A stretch of DNA of 25,368 nt from an uncultured Polaromonas sp. (GTDB lineage Bacteria; Pseudomonadota; Gammaproteobacteria; Burkholderiales; Burkholderiaceae). The DNA lies in contig CAMLDT010000023.1 of the NCBI GenBank assembly GCA_946479075.1, forward strand, positions 1 through 25,368, in the 5' to 3' direction. The translations under genes were made by a program, and so were the position numbers. Within the stretch, counting starts at the first letter, position 1. Every line of letters begins with the position of its first letter. Below, piece by piece: positions 14,838-21,152 of the stretch. Below the pieces are notes generated by a model. That model was not told the origin of the DNA. It did no database searches and saw only the letters and a program-made list of their open reading frames with translations.

Positions 14838-14839
14838 GC
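14818..14839. promoter_or_regulatory. MarR-type palindromic operator between emrR and the ABC exporter
   Basis: The core GACAAATATTGTC (14823-14835) is a perfect palindrome. GCTT on the left and AAGC on the right extend it if the single A at 14822 is bulged. It overlaps the -35 and spacer of the emrR promoter and lies about 40 nt upstream of the divergent ABC exporter gene, so one repressor could affect both. Confidence 0.65.
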
Positions 14840-14879
14840 CTGTGTTTGTAATGCCAATGTTTATCGTTAAACTTCCCGC

Positions 14880-16676
14880 ATGGCTACTTCTTCCCTCACT
14901 TCCCCCGCCGCCCAGGCGGCCAAGGGTGCGCCCCGCTCGCTCTCGGGCCTGCTGCCCTTTTTGCGGCCCTACCGCGGCCGCATCCTGCTGGCGATGTTTT
15001 TTCTGGTCATGGCCGCGGTCGCGACCCTGGTGTTTCCGCTGGCGCTGCGCGGCCTGATCGACGGCGGCATGAGTGCGGCCGACAAGGGCCAGGCCCTGAT
15101 GGCGCTGCGCACCCACTTTTTCGAGCTGTTCGGCGTGGCGGCGGCGCTGGGCCTTTTTTCGGCCGGGCGTTTTTACATGGTGAGCTGGCTGGGCGAGCGG
15201 GTCACCGCCGATTTGCGCAATGCGGTGTATGTCCACGTGCTGCGCCAGAGCCCCGAGTTTTTTGAAACCACACAGACCGGCGAGGTGTTGTCGCGCCTGA
15301 CCGGCGACACCACGCTGGTGCAGACGGTGGTCGGCTCGTCGCTGAGCATGGGCCTGCGTAACGCCGTCATGGGCGTGGGCGCGCTGGGCATGCTGATCTA
15401 TACCAACCCCTACCTGATGGTCCAGGTGCTGGGGGTGCTGGTGCTGATCGTGCTGCCGTCGGTGGGCTTTGGCCGGCGCGTGCGCAAGCTGTCGCGTGCC
15501 AGCCAGGACCGTGTTGCCGACTCCAGCGCCATCGCCGCCGAGGTGCTGAACGCCATCCCGGTGGTGCAGAGCTACACCGCCGAAGCGCGCGAATCGCTGC
15601 GCTTTGACGCCTCGACCCAGGACGCCTTCGACACCGCCGTGCGCCGCACGCGGGCGCGCTCGGTGCTGATTGCCTTCATCATCATCGCTACCTCGGGCGC
15701 CCTGCTGTGGGGCCTGTACCAGGGCACGCAGGCGGTGATGCGCGGCGACATCACGGCCGGCCACCTGGGCCAGACCGTGGTCTACGTGATCATCCTGGCC
15801 GGCGCCACGGCGGTGCTGGGCGAGGTCTATGGCGACCTGCTGCGCGCCGCCGGCGCCACCGAGCGGCTGATGGAGCTGCTGGAAAGCCGATCACCCGTCA
15901 GTTCACCATCAAATCCGGCTGCAGCCCCCGTCCTGCAAGCGGGAAGTGCTATCAAATTTGAAGCAGTGAACTTTCACTATCCGTCGCGTCCGCTGCAGGC
16001 GGCACTGAGCGATTTTTCGCTGAGCGTGGCGCCCGGCGAAACCGTGGCGATTGTCGGGCCGAGCGGCGCCGGCAAGAGCACGGTGTTCCAGCTGCTGCTG
16101 CGTTTTTACGATCCGGCATCCGGCCAGATCTCGCTGGACGGCGTGGCCACGCGCGCACTGGCGCTGCAGGACCTGCGCCAGCGCATCGGCATCGTGCCGC
16201 AGGATGCGGTGATTTTTTCGACGAGTGCGCTGGAGAACATCCGTTATGGCCGGCCGGACGCCACTGACGAAGAGACCAAAGCCGCGGCGCAGGCCGCTTT
16301 TGCGCACGACTTCATCATGACCCTGCCGGAAGGCTATGACACCTTCCTCGGCGAACGCGGGGTGCGCTTGTCGGGCGGGCAACGCCAGCGCATCGCGATT
16401 GCACGCGCCATGCTGAAAAACGCCCCGCTGCTGCTGCTCGACGAAGCCACCAGCGCCCTCGACGCCGAAAGCGAACGCATGGTGCAGGCCGCGCTGGAGT
16501 CGGCCATGAAGGGCCGCACCACCCTGGTCATCGCGCACCGGCTGGCGACCGTGCAGCAGGCCGACCGCATTGTTGTGCTGGACCATGGCAGGCTGGTGGA
16601 ACAGGGCACGCACGATCAGCTGGTGGCTGCCAACGGCGTGTATGCGCGGCTGGCAGCGCTGCAGTTCATGGACTGA
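14880..16676 (+). CDS. ABC exporter half-transporter (fused membrane and ATPase domains, MsbA/ABCB type)
   Basis: A 598-residue exporter that would work as a homodimer in the inner membrane. Six helices lie in about residues 35-320, with coupling segment 'LGERVTADLRNAVYVHVLRQSPEFFE'. The ATPase domain starts near 360: Walker A GPSGAGKST (393-401), Q loop 'GIVPQDAVIFS', signature LSGGQ (497-501), Walker B LLLLDEATSALD (517-528), and switch His553 in IAHRL. All catalytic residues are intact. Substrate is unknown; lipids or drugs are typical. Divergence from emrR suggests a shared stress or efflux context. The ATG has no ribosome binding site, and a weak TAAACT ends 6 nt before it. Residues about 344-360, between the two domains, are encoded by dispersed repeat copy 5. 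Confidence 0.93.
   Translation: MATSSLTSPAAQAAKGAPRSLSGLLPFLRPYRGRILLAMFFLVMAAVATLVFPLALRGLIDGGMSAADKGQALMALRTHFFELFGVAAALGLFSAGRFYMVSWLGERVTADLRNAVYVHVLRQSPEFFETTQTGEVLSRLTGDTTLVQTVVGSSLSMGLRNAVMGVGALGMLIYTNPYLMVQVLGVLVLIVLPSVGFGRRVRKLSRASQDRVADSSAIAAEVLNAIPVVQSYTAEARESLRFDASTQDAFDTAVRRTRARSVLIAFIIIATSGALLWGLYQGTQAVMRGDITAGHLGQTVVYVIILAGATAVLGEVYGDLLRAAGATERLMELLESRSPVSSPSNPAAAPVLQAGSAIKFEAVNFHYPSRPLQAALSDFSLSVAPGETVAIVGPSGAGKSTVFQLLLRFYDPASGQISLDGVATRALALQDLRQRIGIVPQDAVIFSTSALENIRYGRPDATDEETKAAAQAAFAHDFIMTLPEGYDTFLGERGVRLSGGQRQRIAIARAMLKNAPLLLLDEATSALDAESERMVQAALESAMKGRTTLVIAHRLATVQQADRIVVLDHGRLVEQGTHDQLVAANGVYARLAALQFMD
15910..15959 (+). repeat. Dispersed repeat copy 5, inside the ABC exporter gene
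   Basis: The copy with the longest flanks: CAAATCCGGCTGCAGCCCC at the left and GTGCTATCAAATTTG at the right, with CCCG-N9-CGGG as a small stem in the centre. It is in frame and supplies residues SNPAAAPVLQAGSAIKF, exactly at the junction between the membrane domain and the ATPase domain. It keeps TATCAAATTT, the least diverged right end of the five copies. Confidence 0.75.
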
Positions 16677-16712
16677 TGCTGTCCAATCCCTGCGCATGGG
16701 GATTCGCCGGAT

Positions 16713-16733
16713 TAGTTGCATAGCTAACCATTT
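16713..16733 (+). promoter_or_regulatory. 21-bp repeat A, probable MarR operator before marR
   Basis: A 21-bp sequence beginning TAGTTGCATAGCTAACC occurs here and again, identical, at 17204-17224. The inner part TTGCATAGCTAA is an imperfect palindrome resembling MarR/SlyA-type sites. It ends 17 nt before the ATG at 16751 and overlaps the -35 of the predicted marR promoter. Confidence 0.8.
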
Positions 16734-16744
16734 GGCGCTATCAT
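16716..16744 (+). promoter_or_regulatory. Predicted promoter of marR, leaderless geometry
   Basis: TTGCAT (16716-16721), a 17-bp spacer and TATCAT (16739-16744). The -10 ends 6 nt before the ATG at 16751 and no ribosome binding site lies between, so the message is predicted to begin at the start codon. The -35 and spacer lie inside repeat A, so the product of the gene could repress itself. Confidence 0.6.
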
Positions 16745-16750
16745 CGCGCC

Positions 16751-17167
16751 ATGTTCGACCACTGCCTCTACTTCAACACCACCGCGCTGGCACGTGTGGT
16801 CGAGCGCGAATGGGCGGCCGCCTTCAAACCTTTCGGCCTGACGCCGCCGCAGGGCTTTTTGTTGAGACTGGTGCTGGCGCGCCCTGGGCTGTCCCAGCAT
16901 GAGCTGGCCGTGGAACTCACCATTGCGCGCCCGACCGCCACGCGCCTGCTCGACGGCCTGCAGGCACTGGGCCTGGTGGAGCGACGCGAGGCGCCCCACG
17001 ATGCACGTCACTGGTCGGTGTTCCCCACGCGGGCCGCGCAGGCGATCCACGCGGACCTCAACGCGGCCAGCGGTCAGGTCACCCAGCGCATCCAGCGCCA
17101 GATTGGAAAGGAGAACTTCACAGACACAGTCACCAAAGTACGCGGCGTCTGCTCAGCCCTCAAATGA
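16751..17167 (+). CDS. MarR-family transcriptional regulator
   Basis: A compact 138-residue MarR protein. The winged helix is visible as 'LTPPQGFLLRLVLARPGLSQHELAVELTIARPTATRLLDGLQALGLVERREAPHDARHWSVFPTRAAQAI' (about residues 29-98, described in parts: helix 'SQHELAVELTIARPTATRLL', wing 'DARHWSVFPT'). The short length and first residues 'FDHCLYFNTTALARVV' are typical of a MarR branch paired with small enzymes. It shares an identical upstream 21-bp site with the tautomerase gene 74 nt downstream, so it most likely controls both. Redox control by its two cysteines (Cys5 and one near the C-terminus) is possible but untested. Confidence 0.92.
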   Translation: MFDHCLYFNTTALARVVEREWAAAFKPFGLTPPQGFLLRLVLARPGLSQHELAVELTIARPTATRLLDGLQALGLVERREAPHDARHWSVFPTRAAQAIHADLNAASGQVTQRIQRQIGKENFTDTVTKVRGVCSALK

Positions 17168-17178
17168 GCTCGTCATTT

Positions 17179-17207
17179 TTCATGTTCTTTTTTTTAGCCC
17201 ATATAGT
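17179..17207 (+). promoter_or_regulatory. Predicted promoter of the tautomerase gene
   Basis: TTCATG (17179-17184, weak -35), a 17-bp spacer with a run of eight or more T, and TATAGT (17202-17207, good -10). The -10 overlaps the start of repeat B, so a bound MarR protein would cover the -10 and the transcription start. The T run could also end marR transcripts, but no stem precedes it. Confidence 0.45.
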
Positions 17208-17224
17208 TGCATAGCTAACCATTT
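17204..17224 (+). promoter_or_regulatory. 21-bp repeat B, probable MarR operator before the tautomerase gene
   Basis: Identical over 21 bp to 16713-16733, and it also ends exactly 17 nt before the next ATG (17242). Here the 17 nt contain a good ribosome binding site (AAGGAG), unlike the copy before marR. It overlaps the predicted -10. Confidence 0.8.
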
Positions 17225-17241
17225 CACAAGGAGCTTTCACC

Positions 17242-17640
17242 ATGCCCATCATCAACGTCAAGATCAGCCAGCCCGCCAGCGCAGCCCTGACCCAAACCCT
17301 TTCCGAAACCTTGCTGGAGCTCACAACCCGCATCCTGCGCAAGAAGCGCGAGCTGACAGCCATCACCCTGACCCATGTGCCGCGCGAGCAATGGGTGGTC
17401 GGTGGCAGCACTCTGGCCGAGCAGGGCAAAAACAGCTTTTATTTCGACATCAAGGTGGTGGACGGCACCAACACCAAAGATGAAAAGGCCCAGTACATCA
17501 GCGAATGTTTTGCCGCCTTCAGCAAGCTGCTGGCGCCGCTGCATGAAGAAAGTTATATCTACGTGCAGGACGTGCGCGCGGAGGCCTACGGGTTCGGCGG
17601 CCTGACGCAGGAATACCGCTACATCAAGGCGAAACCCTGA
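17242..17640 (+). CDS. Tautomerase-family protein (4-oxalocrotonate tautomerase superfamily, long form)
   Basis: A 132-residue enzyme of the tautomerase superfamily, whose members use an N-terminal proline as general base after removal of Met. The start [10 protein letters not shown] gives Pro2, as required. The length is about twice that of 4-oxalocrotonate tautomerase, as in the YrdN-like and other single-chain members. Further family-like segments are '[25 protein letters not shown]' and '[17 protein letters not shown]'. AAGGAG lies before the ATG at a normal distance. It follows a MarR gene and shares its operator-like repeat. The substrate is unknown; an electrophilic or aromatic breakdown product that also acts on the MarR protein would fit, which is inference. 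Confidence 0.88.
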   Translation: MPIINVKISQPASAALTQTLSETLLELTTRILRKKRELTAITLTHVPREQWVVGGSTLAEQGKNSFYFDIKVVDGTNTKDEKAQYISECFAAFSKLLAPLHEESYIYVQDVRAEAYGFGGLTQEYRYIKAKP

Positions 17641-17651
17641 AGTCAAGGTTA

Positions 17652-17674
17652 TGCATTAATCGCATATCAATGCA
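17652..17674. promoter_or_regulatory. Inverted repeat upstream of the glutamate dehydrogenase gene
   Basis: TGCATT (17652-17657) and AATGCA (17669-17674) form a perfect inverted repeat with 11 bp between, in an AT-rich island just after the tautomerase stop. It lies about 75 nt before the ATG of the dehydrogenase. A weak promoter (TTGGAC, 18 bp, TAAGCT) can be drawn at 17686-17715, which would place the repeat just upstream as an activator or repressor site. Confidence 0.4.
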
Positions 17675-17747
17675 GCAAGCTGGCCTTGGACAGCCGCCAG
17701 CCATGCGCCTAAGCTGTGCGACATCGATTCTTCCTCAGGAGTTTTCC

Positions 17748-19058
17748 ATGTCGCACGCCTCCAGCCCTGCTGTCCCGCCGCCTTCGCATCCCCTGCCCTC
17801 TTACCTGCAAGCCGACCACCTTGGCCCCTGGGGCAACTACCTGCAGCAGGTGGACCGCGTGATCCCGCACCTGGGCAACCTGGCACGCTGGGCCGAAACG
17901 CTCAAGCGTCCCAAGCGCATTCTGGTGGTGGATGTGCCCATCCACATGGACGACGGCACGGTGGCGCACTTTGAAGGTTACCGGGTGCAGCACAACGTCT
18001 CGCGCGGCCCCGGCAAGGGCGGCGTGCGTTTTCACCAGGACGTGACGCTGTCCGAAGTGATGGCCCTGTCGGCCTGGATGTCGATCAAGAATGCCGCGGT
18101 GAATGTGCCCTACGGCGGCGCCAAGGGTGGCATCCGCGTGGATCCCAAAAAACTCTCGCGCGGCGAACTGGAGCGCATGACCCGCCGCTACACCAGCGAG
18201 ATCGGCATCATCATCGGCCCCAACAAGGACATCCCCGCGCCGGACGTGAACACCAACGACCAGATCATGGCCTGGATGATGGACACCTATTCCATGAACA
18301 CCGGCTCCACCTCGACCGGCGTGGTGACCGGCAAGCCGGTGGACCTGGGCGGCTCGCTGGGCCGCCGCGAAGCCACCGGCCGCGGTGTGTTCACCGTCGG
18401 TGTGGAAGCAGCCAAACACATCGGCCTGGACATCAGCACGGCACGCGTGGCGGTTCAGGGATTCGGCAATGTGGGCGGCGTCGCCGGCAAGCTGTTCGCG
18501 GAAGCCGGCGCGCGCGTCGTCGCGGTGCAGGACCACGGCGGCACGATTTACCGCGAGGCAGGGCTGGACGTGCCCTCGCTGCTCAAACACGTGGCCGAGA
18601 CCGGCAGCGTTGGCGGTTTTGCAGAGGCCGAAACCCTGGCCGACGACAAATTCTGGGACGTGGACTGCGAGATCCTGATCCCCGCCGCGCTGGAGCAACA
18701 GATCACCAAACACAACGCCGGCCGCATCAAGGCGCGCATGGTGATCGAGGGCGCCAACGGCCCGACCACGCCCGAGGCCGACGACATCCTGCAGGACCGC
18801 AACATCCTGGTGCTGCCCGACGTGATCGCCAACGCCGGCGGCGTGACCGTCAGCTATTTTGAATGGGTGCAGGACTTTTCGAGTTTCTTCTGGGACGAGG
18901 CCGAGATCAATGCCCGGCTGGTCCGCATCATGAAGGAAGCCTTTGCCGGCGTCTGGCAAGTCGCGCAGGATCACAAGGTGAGCCTGCGCACGGCGACGTT
19001 TATCGTGGCTTGCAAGCGCATACTGCACACGCGTGAACTGCGGGGTTTGTATCCCTGA
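17748..19058 (+). CDS. Glu/Leu/Phe/Val dehydrogenase, probable glutamate dehydrogenase
   Basis: A 436-residue oxidative deaminase or reductive aminase joining glutamate and 2-oxoglutarate with ammonia. Substrate and catalytic residues are intact: Lys90 in GPGKGGVRF, Lys114 in [14 protein letters not shown], catalytic Lys126 in [11 protein letters not shown], and 'PAPDVNTND' (Asp166). The Rossmann motif is GFGNVGG (238-244). The second strand ends VVAVQD, an acidic end that favours NAD over NADP. Dimension and motifs fit the roughly 420-430-residue hexameric class. The ATG at 17748 is chosen because CAGGAG lies 6 nt upstream; an in-frame ATG 26 codons earlier lacks one. It is a single-gene unit with its own terminator. 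NAD preference suggests glutamate breakdown, which is inference. Confidence 0.95.
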   Translation: MSHASSPAVPPPSHPLPSYLQADHLGPWGNYLQQVDRVIPHLGNLARWAETLKRPKRILVVDVPIHMDDGTVAHFEGYRVQHNVSRGPGKGGVRFHQDVTLSEVMALSAWMSIKNAAVNVPYGGAKGGIRVDPKKLSRGELERMTRRYTSEIGIIIGPNKDIPAPDVNTNDQIMAWMMDTYSMNTGSTSTGVVTGKPVDLGGSLGRREATGRGVFTVGVEAAKHIGLDISTARVAVQGFGNVGGVAGKLFAEAGARVVAVQDHGGTIYREAGLDVPSLLKHVAETGSVGGFAEAETLADDKFWDVDCEILIPAALEQQITKHNAGRIKARMVIEGANGPTTPEADDILQDRNILVLPDVIANAGGVTVSYFEWVQDFSSFFWDEAEINARLVRIMKEAFAGVWQVAQDHKVSLRTATFIVACKRILHTRELRGLYP

Positions 19059-19100
19059 CATACGAAGCCGTGCCGCTCGCGGGGCGGCATGCCCGGCAGG

Positions 19101-19131
19101 AAGGCGACGCCGAGGGACGTCGCCTTTTTTT
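19101..19131 (+). terminator. Rho-independent terminator after the glutamate dehydrogenase gene
   Basis: AAGGCGACG (19101-19109), an 8-nt loop, and CGTCGCCTT (19118-19126) form a perfect 9-bp stem, followed by T up to 19131. It starts 43 nt after the stop codon. Confidence 0.93.
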
Positions 19132-19233
19132 ATTTGCCAGACAACCCTTCACGGTGCAATCAAGGCCGCGACAATAACCCCCACACTTCCCGCTGGCAGC
19201 AACACCACGCGACTTTCAGGCAAGGACTCAGAA

Positions 19234-19677
19234 ATGGCAATAATTATGGGTGCCACGTGGCTCTTTAATCTGGTCATGATCCTTGGCGGCTACGCCGTGC
19301 TGATCGTCATCATTTTCAGTTCTCTTTACCGGATCAACAAGGCCGACCTGCCAGCCAGAGGTCTGATTTCCCTGCTGCTCGCCCTACCTGTCGCCTGGTT
19401 GTTTCTGGACAGGCTTTGCCGCGGTATGGCTGTGAAAGAGCTCTACATTTTCACGGCGTTCACGGAAATCACCTGGCGGCCGTTGATGTTCTGGCTCGCA
19501 CTGGCATCCCTGGCCCTGTGGGGGTTGACCTATGCACTGCGTGCAAGAAAAACAGCCTCTGCGCTTGTGGGTGTTGCCGCGACTACTCTGGCATTTACCG
19601 GTCTGCTGCAGGCAATCGTCGGCCTGTTCTTCTCAGGTGATTTTTTCCGCTGGTACGGATTCGATCTGCACTATTGA
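19234..19677 (+). CDS. Small integral membrane protein of unknown function
   Basis: A 147-residue protein I do not recognise. Four hydrophobic segments are visible: about residues 6-31 (WLFNLVMILGGYAVLIVIIF), 43-58 (GLISLLLALPVAWLFL), 80-98 (WRPLMFWLALASLALWGLTY) and 106-128 (SALVGVAATTLAFTGLLQAIVGLFF). The ATG at 19234 is chosen because AAGGA lies 7 nt upstream; the in-frame extension to 19033 runs back through the terminator and the dehydrogenase end and is not coding. The end FFSGDFFRWYGFDLHY is aromatic-rich. Base composition is visibly less GC-rich than the neighbours. It stands alone between two terminators, so it has its own promoter in 19132-19220, which I could not place. Confidence 0.8.
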   Translation: MAIIMGATWLFNLVMILGGYAVLIVIIFSSLYRINKADLPARGLISLLLALPVAWLFLDRLCRGMAVKELYIFTAFTEITWRPLMFWLALASLALWGLTYALRARKTASALVGVAATTLAFTGLLQAIVGLFFSGDFFRWYGFDLHY

Positions 19678-19717
19678 AACGCTTCGCTTGCGCCGGCCGG
19701 AATCAGCGAAGTGTTTT
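19678..19717. terminator. Terminator between convergent genes
   Basis: AACGCTTCGCT (19678-19688) pairs with AGCGAAGTGTT (19705-19715) over 11 positions with one G-U pair. On the plus strand TTTT follows (19714-19717). It occupies nearly the whole 38-nt space between the membrane-protein stop and the DUF1178 stop, and can serve the plus-strand gene best. The minus-strand side has only three T. Confidence 0.75.
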
Positions 19718-20204
19718 ACTGCAGCGTTTCCTTGGCCAGGGCCGGCAGCGGCAGCGGCATCACCTCGATGCCCTCCTCGATCAGCTCGATGGCTTCGGCG
19801 CGGCTGGCCTGGCCGCGTATGCTGCGTTGCTCGGCATCGCCGTAATGCATGGCGCGTGCCTCGTCGGCGAAACGCTCACCGACGTCTTCGGTATTGGCCA
19901 CGACTTCGCGCAGGGCTTTCAGGAATTCCGCGTGTTTGGGGGAGGCTGCCAGCGAAGCAACTTCCTGCAATGACGCCGTGACAGGCGCGGCTGCCGGCAC
20001 TGTCAGTTCCCGCAAGGTTGCCGCAGCCGGCCCGGTTGCGCCCAGATTGAGGCGAGGCGCGCTGGGCATTTTCTGGATGGCAGGGTCGGCACACAGCGGG
20101 CAGGTCACCAGCCCGCGCGCCAGCTGCCCCTGGAAATCATCTTCCGATGCAAACCAGCCTTCAAAGGCGTGCTGGTGCGAACACTGGAGGTTGAGGACTT
20201 TCAT
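19716..20204 (-). CDS. DUF1178 family protein
   Basis: A 162-residue cytosolic protein with the family start MKVLNLQCSHQHAFEGWFASEDDF and a short CxxC pair (CPLCADPAIQKMPSAP), which with Cys8 and His10 could bind zinc. The end (GEIRGQASRAEAIELIEEGIEV type, here 'RSIRGQASRAEAIELIEEGIEVMPLP') is also typical. Function is unknown in the family. It is the last gene of the nuo-linked cluster, beginning 7 nt after the Nudix gene stop, without its own clear ribosome binding site, so it is co-translated. Confidence 0.92.
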   Translation of the reverse strand: MKVLNLQCSHQHAFEGWFASEDDFQGQLARGLVTCPLCADPAIQKMPSAPRLNLGATGPAAATLRELTVPAAAPVTASLQEVASLAASPKHAEFLKALREVVANTEDVGERFADEARAMHYGDAEQRSIRGQASRAEAIELIEEGIEVMPLPLPALAKETLQ

Positions 20205-20211
20205 GGTTTGA

Positions 20212-20844
20212 TTATCGGGTGGCGGTCGCAGCGGGCGTGTCCTGCCAGTCCAGGACCCATGCCCCCGACAGCACGTTTTGCAGCCAGAGCGCGCCTGTCA
20301 GGGTCTTGCCGTCGGTAACGCGTCCGTCGCTGCACCACTGCAACAGTTCGGCCGGACTGGCGGCGAAAACATCGAGGAACTCTCCCGCATCGAGCTGGCG
20401 CTCGCCGGCGCTCAGGTCGCGGGCGAACCAGATATCAATGAATTCGGTGGAATAGGAAATCACCGGATGCATCACGCCTGCCCGCGCCCAGCGGCGTGCG
20501 GTGTAGCCCGTCTCTTCCAGCAATTCGCGCCTGGCGCAGGCCAGCGAGTCCTCTCCGGCATCCAGCTTGCCGGCCGGGAATTCGACCATCACCGCATGCA
20601 CCGGGTAACGGTACTGACGCTCCAGCACCAGGCGACCATCATCGAGCTGGGCAATGATCATGACCGCGCCAGGGTGGCGCACAAATTCGCGGGAAGCTTC
20701 GCTGCCATCCGGCAGGCGCACGGTGTCGCGGAAAGCATGGAGAAAGTGGCCCTTGAGCAATTCACGGCTCGTCAGGGTATGTTCCCTGAGGTGAGCGTCG
20801 CCGGCCGGACCGGAAGGCGCTGAAGGCTTGTCAGCCGGTGACAT
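20212..20844 (-). CDS. Nudix hydrolase, ADP-ribose pyrophosphatase type
   Basis: A 210-residue Nudix enzyme. The box GX5EX7REUXEEXGU is complete: Gly92, Glu98, Arg106, Glu107, Glu110, Glu111 and Gly113. The preceding 'VEFPAGKLDAGE' and 'PGAVMIIAQLDDGRLVLERQYRYPV' are those of the ADP-ribose pyrophosphatase (NudF-like) subfamily, which splits ADP-ribose to AMP and ribose 5-phosphate with Mg2+. It follows the DUF2818 gene by 2 nt and lies within the nuo cluster, so removal of ADP-ribose from broken-down NADH is a plausible link with complex I. That link is inference. No independent ribosome binding site is visible. Confidence 0.93.
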   Translation of the reverse strand: MSPADKPSAPSGPAGDAHLREHTLTSRELLKGHFLHAFRDTVRLPDGSEASREFVRHPGAVMIIAQLDDGRLVLERQYRYPVHAVMVEFPAGKLDAGEDSLACARRELLEETGYTARRWARAGVMHPVISYSTEFIDIWFARDLSAGERQLDAGEFLDVFAASPAELLQWCSDGRVTDGKTLTGALWLQNVLSGAWVLDWQDTPAATATR

Positions 20845-20846
20845 GG

Positions 20847-21146
20847 TCAGCGGTGCTTGAACAGGTAGCGGTACACAAAGCCCGGAAAGGCAAAGGTGAT
20901 GAACAGCGTGCCGGTGATCGCGTAAAACTCCCAGCCCTGGGGGGCGATCTGCCCGGCGCGCTGTTCGAGAAACAAGCCGATGCCGCCCACCACGAAATAC
21001 CAGAACACCATTTCAGCCAGGCGCACGGCCAGCAGCTTGGGCTGGCCCAGAGGCAACACAAGCAGCAGGCGGTTGCTGAGAAACGGCAGGTTGGCGGCCA
21101 GCAGGGCCAGCAACACCACCAGCCACACCGAGGCAGTCTGGGTCAT
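20847..21146 (-). CDS. DUF2818 family membrane protein
   Basis: A 99-residue protein with three hydrophobic segments: VWLVVLLALLAANLPFL (about 7-23), AEMVFWYFVVGGIGLFLE (about 44-61), and FYAITGTLFITFAFPGFVYRYLF (about 74-96). The family is confined largely to betaproteobacteria and regularly follows nuoN. A role in complex I assembly is often guessed but unproven. GAGG lies just before the ATG, and only 6 nt separate it from the nuoN stop. Confidence 0.92.
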   Translation of the reverse strand: MTQTASVWLVVLLALLAANLPFLSNRLLLVLPLGQPKLLAVRLAEMVFWYFVVGGIGLFLEQRAGQIAPQGWEFYAITGTLFITFAFPGFVYRYLFKHR

Positions 21147-21152
21147 TCGACC

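Noticed and set aside
16685..16704. AATCCC-N8-GGGATT hairpin after the ABC exporter gene
   Set aside because: Only a 6-bp stem with no T tract; too weak to list as a terminator.
17168..17203. Terminator made by the T run after marR
   Set aside because: There is a run of about eight T but no preceding GC-rich stem, and the run lies in the spacer of a better-supported promoter.
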